A stretch of 64,000 nt of DNA from Adenanthera pavonina (GCA_026686845.1 JAIVEN010000002.1:34675001-34739000), one strand, 5' to 3'; shown: positions 44,150 through 54,824, counted from the first letter of the stretch. The notes: generated by a model from the sequence alone, not told the origin. Numbers and translations: made by a program.

Positions 44150-44510
44150 AATTATAAGATAATGGTCTCCACTCTCTACTGATTGGAGTACTTTAGTCTC
44201 TATTAATTAGAGGAATATCTCCTCCTAGAATTTCTGTTTGTTTCTTTAAGAATAAGGTTTTGAATAAGCCACATGAGGTTAGCTCAGGTGATAAGAATAG
44301 AGTGGGGTATGGGTAGAAATGAAAGGTTCAAACCCTCCTAATATATAAAAAAAAAATAAGGTTTTGAATGCATCATATGGATGTAAAAGTGAACAATTTT
44401 AAAATCACTCATATGAAAAGAATTAATTTGGACTTAAAAACAACAAAGACATATTTGTAACAACAAAACACCCGTATAAAATCCATATAAAAATATAAAA
44501 GATAAAGCAA
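44150..44510 (+). repeat. Duplicated block X, copy 1
   Basis: It aligns to 46545-46800: AGAATAAT.ATAAGATAATGGTCTCCAC, the TCCTAGAATTTCTGTTTGT part, AATTTTAAAATCACT and CCATATAAAAATATA. Copy 1 contains an 89-bp SINE insertion (44266-44354) absent from copy 2. Confidence 0.75.
44266..44354 (+). mobile_element. Short tRNA-derived SINE with 15-bp target duplication
   Basis: The insert carries an A-box-like TTAGCTCAGGTGATAAG and a B-box GGTTCAAACCC about 45 bp downstream (Pol III internal promoter layout), then a CCTCCTAATATAT tail and an A-run. It is flanked by AATAAGGTTTTGAAT on each side (44251-44265 and 44355-44369). The duplicated block at 46545-46800 has the uninterrupted site (AACAAGATTTTAAATGCATC near 46650), proving an insertion in copy 1. 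The tRNA origin is inferred from the boxes; the SINE family is unknown to me. Confidence 0.82.
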
Positions 44511-44754
44511 GACATATTATTCTTACAAATCTTGAATGAGTATAGCTTAGTAATTTATTAAATTTTGTCCAATAGACTAGAAAACTTGTTTATCTGGCTA
44601 GAAAAAAAAAAGAAAAAAATGATGATGATGTTCATCTTATTCCATATATACTAATGTATATATTTAGAAACCTTATCATAATATATATTGTCCAATAATA
44701 TTTTTGAGAGCAGTAGGGTATTGTCATAATGCACATGGTTTGCCACAAAACTCC
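44511..44754. other. AT-rich spacer between duplicated blocks
   Basis: No gene or recognised repeat. Confidence 0.4.
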
Positions 44755-45845
44755 ACCTTTCCACTATGTACACATTCTTTGAATTAGAGAAATTAAACTG
44801 TATAAAAAGGAAAAAGAAAGAAAGCACAAGTTAGCTTAAAGTCTGTGACATATTTTTTAGGGGAAACAATTAATTTGGAATAGATACTCCATTGCAGTCT
44901 CCATTCATCAACAGAAAATATGGTCAAATGCACAAAGGTATTGCATACCCCCATACCTTGTTTGTTTTATTCCTTTTGTTTTTTCGCTTAAATTATGCAA
45001 AACTTCAGTGAATTTGAACTTATGTGCAGATAATTTTTTATTTTTAAAATTTGATAATGAATTTGAATATATGCAGATATAATTTTCTAATGGTTGATAA
45101 GTTGATTATTTTATTAATATAATGAATTTGAATATATGCAGATATAATTAGTGACAATATAATAAAATAATAGACTAATTAATAGTAGGGATTCTGTATA
45201 AATTTAAAAACTCATGAGTTTATTGTCAAGATTTAAAGGTTAAAAAAATTATATATACATCACTTGAAATTCATTAAAATTGTACAATCTTTGTTACTTG
45301 ATAAAACTCTTTAACCAAGATCTCAACTTTGAGCTTTAATTCAAATGGAGAAAAATTATATGATTATATAGGAGAGCTTAATCTTTCATTTGAAACCTGA
45401 TTGAGGTGGTTCGAATGACTTAGTCCATCATGCCGAAGCTAGATGATCATTCTCATCAAAAGAAAAATTGTTATCGTGAGCATTCATGCATATTAAAAGG
45501 GTGTGAGATTAATCTCGTTGGAGTTTGTGGTTATTTCTCATATCAAGCAAGTGCTTTTTCATTTATTAATATTGTAAAAATTTTTCAACCATGCACCCAG
45601 CTAGCTTAAATTGACGTTACCTTATTTCCGAATTAATTAGTCTTATTTTGGTCTTTTTTAAATCACTTGTACAGTATGATTGTTTCTATTTCTCCACAAC
45701 TTTTATTTCATTAATAACGTTGCAGATATTTCTCAACCACTAGGTTGAACCAGATCGTTTTGGTTTTTCCATGGACAGTGTACACTATGAAGACTTTTCA
45801 ACAGTGCTTTCTCAATTATAAAAACTAACACATATATATATGGCA
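44755..45845 (+). repeat. Duplicated block Y, copy 1
   Basis: It aligns in direct orientation to 53557-54795. Shared stretches: ACATATTTTT.AGGGGAAACAA, TTGCAGTCTCCAT/TTGCATTTTCCAT, GATTGAGGTGGTTCGAAT, GATGATCATTCT and ACTAGGTTGAACCAGATCG/TTGAACTAGATCG. No gene is obvious in either copy. The two copies flank the gypsy element D and the 46-47 kb region. Confidence 0.75.
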
Positions 45846-46146
45846 TTTTCTTTCGATTGGTATGGATATAGATAGCTTGCCTAGCTTGCTTTTTCAGGAT
45901 ACACGGTATCATGAAATAAATAATAACAGAAATGTTGATTTTATGCAGCATATCTGCAAATCCAATCCAATCAAATTATTATTATATCCCCATCTTCACT
46001 TGACTTTAAGCAACTGGCCAGAGATCTATTTCAGACACCTATCTATAGATTGAGTTATCCATTTAATTAGTAAAGCTTGGCGACTCACTTTTATATTATA
46101 ATAACATTCTGACATCCTCGCTTAGTATGGGAAATATTTGCATATC

Positions 46147-46470
46147 TCTTTGACAGAATCAATAATTTGTGATAAAAGTATTCATTGCTCATTTTAAAAT
46201 TATGTCGGGATATGAAGGTTTTCATCAAATCATGGTGTTTAGCGACTCTACTGAAGCTATCAATATCATTGTTAGAGATGGATATAAAAACTCATGCATG
46301 AAGAATACTATGGAGGAGTCTATTCTTCTTTTTGTGAGAAACTGGATGATTGATTTTTGCCCCAGGGAAGCAAACAATTGTATTGATTAGTTGACAGACT
46401 TTTCAAGACTTGAATGTTGCCTACTTACGTTTTACACGCCCTCCCAAGGGTTACAGGGAGCTAGTTAATA
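46147..46470 (+). pseudogene. RNase H-like (RVT_3-type) gene fragment
   Basis: The reading frame has GYEGFHQIMVFSDSTEAINI, then MEESILLFVRNWMIDFCPREANNCID, then a TAG (about 46388) followed in the same frame by LTDFSRL. The VFSDS motif, the EA.N and REAN.C.D motif order and the spacing match the type-I RNase H domain (RVT_3) found in plant non-LTR retroelements and many plant proteins. The N-terminal part of the domain is missing or unrecognisable. An A-rich stretch (about 46535-46547) lies about 70 bp downstream, as at the 3' end of a LINE copy, but no target duplication was found. Origin as LINE debris is inference. Confidence 0.5.
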
Positions 46471-46544
46471 AAAATAGATTTCATATGTAGCTTTTGTATG
46501 GGTTTTTAATCCACCCCTTTTTTGATTCGTTAAAGAAAAAAAAA

Positions 46545-46800
46545 AAGAATAATCATAAGATAATAGTCTACACTCATTAAAGTACTTAGCTACTTAGCTC
46601 CCTTGTAATAAGAGGAGTTCTTCCTCTTGGAATTTCTATTTGTGTCTGTTAAGAACAAGATTTTAAATGCATCATATTATTTGGAGACACAAGTGTACAA
46701 TTTTAAAATCACTTATAGGAGAAGATTATTTAGATTTAAACATTTCAAAGACATATTTCTAGCAATAAAACATCCGTATGAGATCCCTATAAAAATATAG
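46545..46800 (+). repeat. Duplicated block X, copy 2 (SINE-free)
   Basis: Homologue of 44150-44510 without the SINE at the AACAAGATTTTAAATGCATC site. Confidence 0.72.
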
Positions 46801-46974
46801 GAAAAATTAAACTTTTTTTCCTATGCTTCACATTAATTCTTAAATCGGTTCCGATAGTTTAAATTTTTTTTAATGCAATCCCGAAGCTTTCAATGTCTAC
46901 GAAGTTCATTCGTGGACTTATCAACCGATTAGAAAATGCTCCTCAACTGAGTCAAGAAGGAATTCACTACGGAT

Positions 46975-47266
46975 GTGTTTGGTTTAACTAAGGGGTTTGG
47001 AGGAATTTTAATATTTCCTTATTTGGCAAGATATGATGGAAAAGATTGGAGAAATTTTAATAAAATCTTATTTGATTTAGAAAGAAACTGGAAGGAATTG
47101 GTAGAGATTCAATTGAGTAATAAATACTCTCTCCACTCTAAAGAATCCCAATTTAGAAGAATTTTTAAAAGTGGGATGGGGGAGAGGATTTCCTCCAATT
47201 TTTTTATCCAAATAAATACGGTCTCCCCTCACTTTAAAAAAAAATCTAAAAATTCCAACCGAACAC
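46975..47266. mobile_element. Candidate MITE with short terminal inverted repeats
   Basis: GTGTTTGGTT at 46975-46984 and AACCGAACAC at 47257-47266 are inverted repeats with one mismatch. The arms continue as purine/pyrimidine-rich complementary text such as GGAGGAATTTT and AAAAATTCC. The element is flanked by GGAT on the left and by ACTGGAT on the right. Such GTGTTYGGTT ends are widespread in plants. The open frame across it (to 47328) is a coincidence of AT-rich sequence. Target duplication unresolved. Confidence 0.5.
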
Positions 47267-47269
47267 ACT

Positions 47270-47817
47270 GGATATTTGGATACTTCTGGATCCTTATGTG
47301 GCTAACTATTATCCTAAGTGGTTGCTAAAGAAGCCAACTGACATGAGTCACGATGACAAAATGGAGTGCTGGATGAGGGCAATTTCCATGGACCACATGC
47401 TCTGTTTGCTGTAAATGGAGATGTAGCCAGTGGCGAACCTTCTTCCTAAAAAAAGAAATTACAAAGGGTTAATCTCTAGAACAATGCAGGGTAGAGCCAG
47501 GATGATAAAGAACTATGATGTGCTACCCATGCTCTTTCAAGATAAAATGCATCTCTTCATGTGAGAAAATTTAAGAAGATCGATGATGTACTTCATTACA
47601 AAAAGAAAGTAATAGAATTTCTTTACTGTCAAAATAGCTAAAACAAGCGCCACTTAACATTGATATGAAGTCCCACTTTTTCATTCTGTTTAATAGTTAC
47701 AGTTTAAACCATGCATTTCTCCTCTGTTCTACCAACCAAAAACAGAGTAAAGAAATTTTCTTTTTCATGTGTGGATAGGTGCTATGCTTTTGATGAGTGC
47801 TCTGCAATTCTCTATGC
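47270..47817. other. Intergenic DNA left of element D, no supported gene
   Basis: About 550 bp without recognisable protein or repeat signal, up to the target duplication ATTAA (47818-47822). Confidence 0.4.
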
Positions 47818-47822
47818 ATTAA

Positions 47823-48054
47823 TGAAACGGTTCATAATTATTTCACCATGTAACTCCTCCGCCGTGTAACCTCCGTCCATGTAACTCCCTCTCCCATAAC
47901 CCCCCTCAATAATTACCATCAAACTCCATTAAACTCTGCAACGTTTTGTGCCTCTGGAAACTAGTATAAAAAGGAGGTCACTTTCCCTTGTATTGACACA
48001 GAAGAGAAATTGCAGAAAAATAGAGTTCCTTTTACAGTTTTGGTTTCTGAACCA
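47823..48054 (+). repeat. 5' LTR of element D
   Basis: TGAAACGGTTC...TTCTGAACCA, 232 bp. It contains three GTAACYYCC-type direct repeats (CCATGTAACTCC, GTGTAACCTCC, CCATGTAACTCCC) and a TATA box (TAGTATAAAAAGGAGG near 47962). Confidence 0.93.
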
Positions 48055-48057
48055 TTT

Positions 48058-48068
48058 TGGTATCAGAG
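48058..48068 (+). other. Primer-binding site of element D
   Basis: TGGTATCAGAG, complementary to initiator Met-tRNA, three bases after the LTR. Confidence 0.85.
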
Positions 48069-48429
48069 AAGGTGAGAAAGTGTCCAGGAGCTTCGTAAAG
48101 TAAGAGAGCCATCGAAAAATTGCCTGAAAGTGAGCAACCGCCGCCACAGCCACCGTCGGAACCCAGTTCCGGTCACTTTTCAGGGAAACGGACAACACCA
48201 TCAAGCTCGGAATGACGGAAAACCTCAGACTAGGGAGTTTCGCTGCCGTCTAACATCACACGCGCCCTCACGTGCCTCCACCTGAAGACCACGCGCCGTC
48301 CACGCGCTCTGGAGGTTGAAGATGATGACGTCAGTTGCCACGTCATCCTGACCTGTCCAGTCAGCGACAGATCAGCCACCCAGTGTCTGCCACGTGTCAA
48401 TTCTGCCACGTCACTTTGCCCAGTCATCC

Positions 48430-48730
48430 AAACTTCTCATATTTACAGTTGACCCCTAAATTTTTTCATATTTATATTTTTTCCCCTATACTTTCAGTAT
48501 TTACATTTTGGCCCCTAATCTTTCAGAAATTCCATTTTTACCTCTTTACTTCCTAAAATTGCATTTTATGCCCCTAAACTTTTTTGAAATTACAATTTTA
48601 GCCCCATATTTTCCAAAAATTACAATTCTGCCTCACATTTTCTTAAAATTCCTTTTCCACCCCTATACCCCAGCAAATTACCTTTTCACCCCTATACTTC
48701 TAATTGTTTTTATCTAAGTCCTAAACTTCC
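48430..48730 (+). repeat. Degenerate ~35-bp tandem repeats in the leader of element D
   Basis: At least eight imperfect units of the form AAATT.CATTTT.GCCCCTAAACTTT, such as TTTTGGCCCCTAATCTTTC, TTTATGCCCCTAAACTTTT and TTTCACCCCTATACTTC. The array lies between the primer site and the gag start. Confidence 0.7.
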
Positions 48731-48750
48731 AGAAAAGGCCAAAAAAAAAA

Positions 48751-49422
48751 GTGCCTCCAAGACACAGGAATGTACAGGACGTTGCAATGGACGAGATGAG
48801 ACGTCAAATACAAGAATTGGAAGCTACCATAGAATTACAGCGAACTTTGCTAGAAACTCGTAGAGAAAATCCAGAAGGTGATTCAGGTAGCAGTAGTTCG
48901 TCATCCACTGACAACCACCGCTGACCTCAACAACAACCATTCCGCTCTAGTGACATCAAAGTAGACATTCCTGAATTTGAGGGAAGACTCCAGCCAGATG
49001 AGTTTGTAGATTGGCTTCAAACAGTTGAGCGAGTATTTGAATACATGGAGATTCCATACTGACAGAAGGTCAAGATAGTCGCTCTTAAACTCAAGAAGCA
49101 TGCTTGCATATGGTGGAAAAATCTCAAACAGAAGCGAATACGAGAGGAAAAGCGCAAGATTGAGACTTGGGAGAAAATGAGACGACAGCTCATCAGGAAG
49201 TTCCTGCCGGATCATTACCACCAGGATAATTTTATCCAATTGCAGAATCTTGGACAGAGGTCCTTGTCTGTAGAAGAATTCACCAAAGAGTTTGAAAAAC
49301 TTATGATGAAGTGTGACATAAAGGAGAAGGAGGAGCAAACGATAGCTCGTTATCTTGCAGGGTTAAATGTGACATCAGTCGTCCAGTCCCGCTTCAGCAG
49401 TATTGGACTTTGGATGATGTGA
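48751..49422 (+). pseudogene. Gag N-terminal part, element D, broken
   Basis: Start inferred at GTG 48751 (PPRHRN follows), probably a mutated ATG. Retrotrans_gag-type sequence: IPEFEGRLQPDEFVDWL, ACIWWKNL, WEKMRRQLIRKFLPDHY and SVEEFTKEFEKL. In-frame TGA at about 48922 (Arg/Gln position) and about 49063, and a frame change near 49400 before WTLDDVIRLAIL, which continues in the next frame (49410 on). Confidence 0.82.
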
Positions 49423-50327
49423 TTCGCCTAGCCATCCTTGTGGAGAAGAAAACGCCCAAGAGATCTACTTTTCAACCTTCTTCCTCTAGGGGTTATTTTG
49501 ATAGTCGTAAGGCAGAATTTCAGCAGCCTCATTTCTCAGGCAAGCCACAGCCTAGCACTACGTACAAGTCTCCACCAAATACTGTCAAGGAATCTGGCTC
49601 TAAAACACCCCGATGCTTTAAATGCCAAGGATTTGGTCACATCACCTCAGACTGTCCTACTCAAAGGGTTATCACCATTAGGGAAGGGCAAGTTTATGAA
49701 GCACCTGAGGAAGATGAAGAGGAGACTACATTTTATGAAGCCGAACCAGTATATGATGAGGAGATTACACCTGCAGATCAGGGAGATGCTTTGGTTATCA
49801 GACAAAGTCTGCATGCAGCTGTAGTTAAGGAAGAACACTGGCTACGACGCAATATTTTTCACACCCGTTGCACTGCCCAGGGCAAAGTTTGTAATGTCAT
49901 TATTAACAGTAGGAGTTATGAAAATGTAGTGTCTAACTATGTGGTGCAGAAATTGAAACTACCAACGCATGACCATCCGCATCCTTACAAGCTTCACTGG
50001 CTTAATACTGGAAGCGAGGTAAAAGTTTCTAAGCAATGCCTTGTTACTTTCTCTATTGGGAACAGATATTGTGATGATGTTTTGTGTGATGTTGTTCCCA
50101 TGGATGCATGCCACCTTCTTTTGGGGAGACCATGGCAATATGATCGATATGCTCTGCATGATGGACGTACAAACGCCTACTCCTTCACTAAAGACGGTGT
50201 CAAGGTCAAGTTAGCGCCTCTACCGCCTAGTGAATTTAGAAAAGCCTCAACAGAAGCTAAGCCATTGGTGACTTTGATGACGAAAGAAAAGTTCAAGGTG
50301 ATGAAATCTAAAACACACAGACAATGA
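49410..50327 (+). pseudogene. Nucleocapsid-protease part of element D, catalytic Asp lost
   Basis: A continuous frame of about 305 codons. Zinc knuckle CFKCQGFGHITSDC at about codons 69-82, acidic spacer, then a retropepsin-like domain. The active site reads VIINSRSYENVVS where functional copies have IDSGS: Asp to Asn and Gly to Arg, so the protease is almost certainly inactive. The downstream CDVVPMDACHLLLGRPWQYD motif is well preserved. The frame ends at 50327, where a shift separates it from RT. Confidence 0.88.
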
Positions 50328-52992
50328 GTTTCATACTGGTACTCGAGGCAAACAATGAGTCCATCATCTCACCAGCAGTTATGCCATTATTATCCAAGTT
50401 TCCAGATGTGATAGCTGATGAGATACCACCCGAGTTGCCACCCATGCGAGACATACAGCACGCCATTGATTTTGTTCCAGGAGCAGTCATTCCTAACAAG
50501 CCTGCTTATAGGATGAGTCCTCAGGAACATGCCGAAGTCCAGCAACAAGTTGAAGAGCTGCTGAAGAAAGGGCTGGTTCGGGAAAGTGTTAGCCCCTGTG
50601 CTGTACCTGTTCTGCTAGTACCCAAGAAAGATGGGAGCTAGAGAATGTGCATTGATTGTCGAGCTGTTAACAAAATTACTATTAAGTATCAGTTTCCGAT
50701 ACCCTGGCTTGACGACATGTTAGACTAGCTACATGGTGCCACTATTTTTTCCAAGATTGACCTTCGTAATGGGTATCACCAAATTCGAATTCGACTAGGA
50801 GATGAATGGAAGACCGCCTTCAAAATAAGAGATGGCTTGAATGAGTGGAATGTGATGCCTTTTGGACTAACCAATGCCCCTAGCACATTCATGCGCTTGA
50901 TGAATTAGGTATTGTGACCCTTCACTGGCAAATTTGTTGTTGTTTACTTTGACGACATTCTTATTTACAACAAGAGTCAGGAAGAACACTTTGATCACTT
51001 ACGGCAAGTTTTGCAAGCACTGCGAGACCAAAAGCTTTTTGCCAATCTAAAGAAGTGTACCTTTCTCGCCAATGAAGTTGTTTTCTTGGGGTACATCATC
51101 ACCGCAGAAGGTGTTCAAGTTGATCCAAGTAAAGTTGAAGCCATTAATAGCTGGCCAGTTCCAAAATCTCTCCAAGAAGTTCGAAGCTTCCACGGATTAG
51201 CTTCTTTCTACAGGAGGTTCATTTGCAATTTTAGCTCTATTGCTGCACCCCTCACAGATTACACCAAGGGAGACAAATTTCAGTGGACGGAATGAGCTGA
51301 GAGGAGTTTTGAGGAGTTAAAGAAGCGGTTGATTGAAGCTCTCATCCCAATACTGGAATTGGCGTTGTTTTAAGCCAGGAAGGTTATCCCATTGCCTTTT
51401 TCAGTGAGAAACTCAATGATGCGAAACTTAGGTATTCTACTTATGATAAAGAATTCTATGCCATTGTCCGAGCTCTGCAACATTGGAGTCACTATCTCCT
51501 GAACAAAGAGTTCATACTTTTTTCGGATCATGAAGCCCTAAAGTATTTGAACTCTCAACAAAAGATCAGTCGCAAACATGCTCGTTGAAGTGAAATCATA
51601 CAGTCTTATCCCTTCCTCATTAAGCATAAGGCTGGGATTTTAAATTCTGTAGCTGATGCTCTTAGCCGTCGACATGTGTTGCTAACAACAATGCAGGCCA
51701 AAGTAATTGGTTTTGATCTTTTCAAGGAGCTGTACCAAGATGACCCTGATTTCCATGGAGTGTGGGAAGCTACAGCTGATCAATTATTCCACCAATATTA
51801 CCGACATGATGGGTTTCTATTCCGAGGTAAAACCCTAAGCATTCCTCAAGGTTCTTTGAGGGAGGCGATAATTTGGGAAGCTCACGATGGAGGGTTAGCT
51901 GGTCATTTTGGCAAAGACAAGACAATTGATCTGATCAAAGAGAATTTTTATTGGCCAAGACTTGAACGAGATGTCAACCGACATATACAGCGATGCCAAA
52001 TATGTCATTTGGCTAAGATGAAAGGGTAAAATACAGGATTATACATGCCACTACCGGTTCCAGAAGCACCATGGGAAGATGTGAGCATGGATTTTGTTCT
52101 TGGTTTACCCTGAACACAGAGGCAAAAAGATTCCATCATGGTTGTTGTGGATCGATTTTCAAAGATGGCCCATTTTATTCCATGTCAAAAGACCAATGAT
52201 GCGGTGCAAGTTGCAGATTTGTACTTCAAAGAGATTGTTCGTCTCCATGGAATTCCAAAAACTATTACTTCTGATTGTGATGTTAAGTTCCTGAGCCACT
52301 TTTGGAGGACGTTATGGAAGAAGATGGGAACTAAGCTCCAATTTAGCAGCGCTGGCCATCCACAGACGGACGGTCAAACTGAAGCTATTAATAGAGTTAT
52401 GGGAAATCTTCTTCGAAGTTTCGTGGGGAAGAATTTGAAGCAATGGGACCTCATTCTTGCTCAAGTTGAATTTGCCTATAATAATTCTGTTAATCAAGCA
52501 ACTGGGAAGTGTCCGTTTGAAGTTGTTTACAGCACTCGTCCCCTTAGTCCATTAGACTTGACCCCATCACTTGATAAGCAACAGTATAGTTTTGATACAG
52601 ATCAAAGGGCTAAGGAAATCAAGAAGTTGCATGAACAAGTTCGTGAAAGAATCCAGAAGCAGAATTTCAAAATCAAGACACAGCGAGACAAGCATCGAAA
52701 GCAATAGATCTTTAATGTGGGAGACTTGGTTTGAATACATCTAAGAAAGGAGCGTTTTCCTAAACAACTCAATACCAAGTTGTCTCCTAGAGCTGATGGT
52801 CCTTTCAAGATTGTACAAAAGATCAACAACAATGTTTATAAGGTTGAATTGCCTGGTACTTATGGAGTTTCTTCCACTTTCAATGTTGCTGACTTGTCAC
52901 CATATTTGGATGATGATGTTGACTTGGACTCGAGGGCGAGTTTCGTCCAACCTGGGGAGAATGAAACAGTTCATAATTATTTCACCATGTAA
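50324..52992 (+). pseudogene. RT-RNase H-integrase pseudogene, element D
   Basis: RT: YRMSPQEHAEVQQQVEELL, KKDGS (stop), FSKIDLRNGYHQI, MPFGLTNAPSTFMR and VVYFDDILIY. Stops at about 50639, 50725, 50908 and 50914 replace Trp, Gln, Gln and probably Arg. RNase H begins ERSFEELKKRLIEAL, then about 30 residues including the first catalytic Asp (family FEVECDAS) are missing; the frame resumes as NTGIGVVLSQEG near 51352. Integrase: a H-H-C-C zinc region (RCQICHLAKMKG, 51980-52028), a core with MDFVLGLP (stop at 52112), SDCDVKF, and TDGQTEAINR. The C-terminus (SPRADGPFKIVQKI, FNVADLSPYL) runs in frame into the 3' LTR and stops at TAA 52990-52992. No chromodomain seen. Confidence 0.88.
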
Positions 52993-53193
52993 CTCCTCCG
53001 CCGTGTAACCTCCGTCCATGTAACTCCCTCTCCCATAACCCCCCTCAATAATTGCCATCAAACTCCATTATTTTCTGTGGCGTTTTGTGCCTCTGGAAAC
53101 TAGTATAAAAAGGAGGTCACTTTCCCTTGTATTGACACAGAAGAGAAATTGTAGAAAAACAGTGTTCCTTTTACAGTTTTGGTTTCTGAACTA
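52962..53193 (+). repeat. 3' LTR of element D
   Basis: 232 bp, matching the 5' LTR with about 12 differences, six of them clustered in one 12-bp stretch near 53070. It ends TTCTGAACTA, where the 5' LTR has CCA. Confidence 0.93.
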
Positions 53194-53198
53194 ATTAA

Positions 53199-53556
53199 TA
53201 TACTTCGAAGCCACTTGTTTCTTGTCACTTGATTGCCTTCAAATCTTGCACCAAATGTTACTAATTTTCTCTGTGCAACAAGAAATTTATGTTTCCCCTT
53301 CATGATACTAACTTTAAATAAACTTAGATAATATGGAGCTTCAACCTCATCCATGTATGGTTCTTTCAAGAAAAAAAAACCATCGTTTGAATATCACCAA
53401 ATAGAACATAAACTTTTAATGGATTCCATTTTCCCACATGGATCACTTGAAAAGCATTTTCAACGATTGATAAGTCTGAGGATGAACTTTGTAAACGTTG
53501 GAAATTTTAGGGAGTGCATTGAAAATGTTTAAACCATAGGGACTCATTAATCCACC
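53199..53556. other. Intergenic DNA right of element D, no supported gene
   Basis: About 360 bp without recognisable features. Confidence 0.4.
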
Positions 53557-54795
53557 TTTCCCAATATTTGTGATATGATGACGTTCTTTGAATCCAAGAA
53601 ATTAGAAAAAAAAAAAAAAGCACGGGCAGCTTTTCTAGGACATATTTTTGAGGGGAAACAACCAATTGGAATATAGACTCCATTGCATTTTCCATATTCA
53701 TAACAGACAATATGGTTAAAGGCACAATGATAAATAAATATATATATACATTTATCACCCCGTTACCTTGTTTTTTTTTTCTTTTTTTTCAATTAAATTA
53801 TACAAAACTTCTATGAATTTTAACTTATGCGCAGATATTTTTTATTTTTAAAATTTGATTATAAATTTAAAATATATGCAGATAATTTTCCAATCGTTGA
53901 TTGGTTCATTATTTTGATTAATAGAGCCAGCGTAATACATTAGTGACAATATAATAAAATAATATACTAATTAATAGTAGGGGATTATCCGTATATGTTT
54001 AAAAACTCATGATGAGTTTTATTGTGAATATTTAAAGTTAAAAAATTATATGTACATCACTTGAAATTGATGCAAGAAAATTGTATAAACCTCGTTGCTT
54101 GATAACTCTTTAAATTGAGCTTTTTAAATGGAGAAAAATTATATAATTAGTAGAGCTTCATCTTAATTTCTTTTGAAACCTGATTGAGGTGGTTCGAATT
54201 TGACTTAGTCCATAATGCCGAAGACTAGATGATCATTCTTGCATATTTAAAAGGGAAAAGGACATTTAGGGACCCCATATAAAAATATTCCCTTCCAAGG
54301 ACCCAGTTTAAAAATTCAGTACTCTTATAAACTGAATTCCCAACTCGAGTCAACTGAATTTCCAACTTATACTATTTATTTGTCAATATTTTACTATAAA
54401 GATCCTAAAATGTCTTTTTCCCTATTTAAAAGGTGTGAGGTTTTGTTTTTGTGGTTATTTAATTCTCATATCAAGCAAGTGCCTTTTCATATATTAATAT
54501 TATAAAAACTTTTCAACCATGTTAAGTGATCGCTAACTTATTTCCCAGGTAGCCCTATTGGTCTTTTTAGATCACATGTATGGGAAATTTTTTATTGTTT
54601 CTATCCCTCCGCAACTGCTTTTTCATTCATTAACGTTGCAGATATTTCTCAATTAACCACGTACTAGGCCAAAACATGCCCTACTGGTGCTGCAGTACTG
54701 CTTGAACTAGATCGTTTTGGTTTTGTTTCGATGAGACAATGCATAATATATATGAAGACTTTTCAACAATACTTTTTGAATTATAAAAACTAATA
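53557..54795 (+). repeat. Duplicated block Y, copy 2, with a MITE insertion
   Basis: Homologue of 44755-45845 in direct orientation. It carries a 170-bp insertion (54253-54422) that copy 1 lacks. Confidence 0.75.
54253..54422. mobile_element. 170-bp MITE with terminal inverted repeats and 9-bp target duplication
   Basis: Ends GGGAAAAGGACATTT and (inverted) GGGAAAAAGACATTT, flanked by TATTTAAAA on both sides (54244-54252, 54423-54431). The empty site is visible in the paralogous block (GCATATTAAAAGGGTGTG, 45489-45506). A 9-bp duplication is typical of Mutator-like elements; the class is inferred from that alone. Confidence 0.8.
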
Positions 54796-54824
54796 TATAA
54801 GTATAGTGAAAGATTTGTTTAAAG

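Larger units (their letters stand above)
47823..53193 (+). mobile_element. Short-LTR Ty3/gypsy (Reina-like chromovirus) element D, 5,371 bp, dead
   Basis: LTRs 47823-48054 and 52962-53193, both 232 bp, with a perfect target duplication ATTAA (47818-47822, 53194-53198). Order: LTR, Met primer site, long leader, gag, protease, RT, RNase H, integrase, GGGGAGAA purine tract, LTR. Integrase after RT defines Ty3/gypsy. The small size, short LTRs and RT/integrase motifs resemble Reina-type chromoviruses, though no chromodomain is visible; this lineage call is from memory. The LTRs differ at about a dozen sites (about 5%), and the last LTR dinucleotide is TA instead of CA at the 3' end. Stops and frameshifts throughout. 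Confidence 0.93.

Noticed and set aside
45405..45430. GGTGGTTCGAATGACTT as a tRNA or SINE B-box
   Set aside because: No A-box at a proper distance, no cloverleaf, and the paralogous stretch at about 54190 is equally unstructured.
46975..47328. 117-codon ORF as a small gene
   Set aside because: It coincides with an inverted-repeat element and its composition is AT-driven; no homology suggested.
48230..48427. GC-richer ORF in the leader of element D
   Set aside because: It lies between primer site and gag on the opposite strand with no domain; the leader of such elements is non-coding.
47823..53193. Assignment of element D to the CRM (centromeric) lineage
   Set aside because: RT motifs are compatible, but the 232-bp LTR and 5.4-kb length fit Reina-type elements better, and no CR motif or chromodomain was seen.
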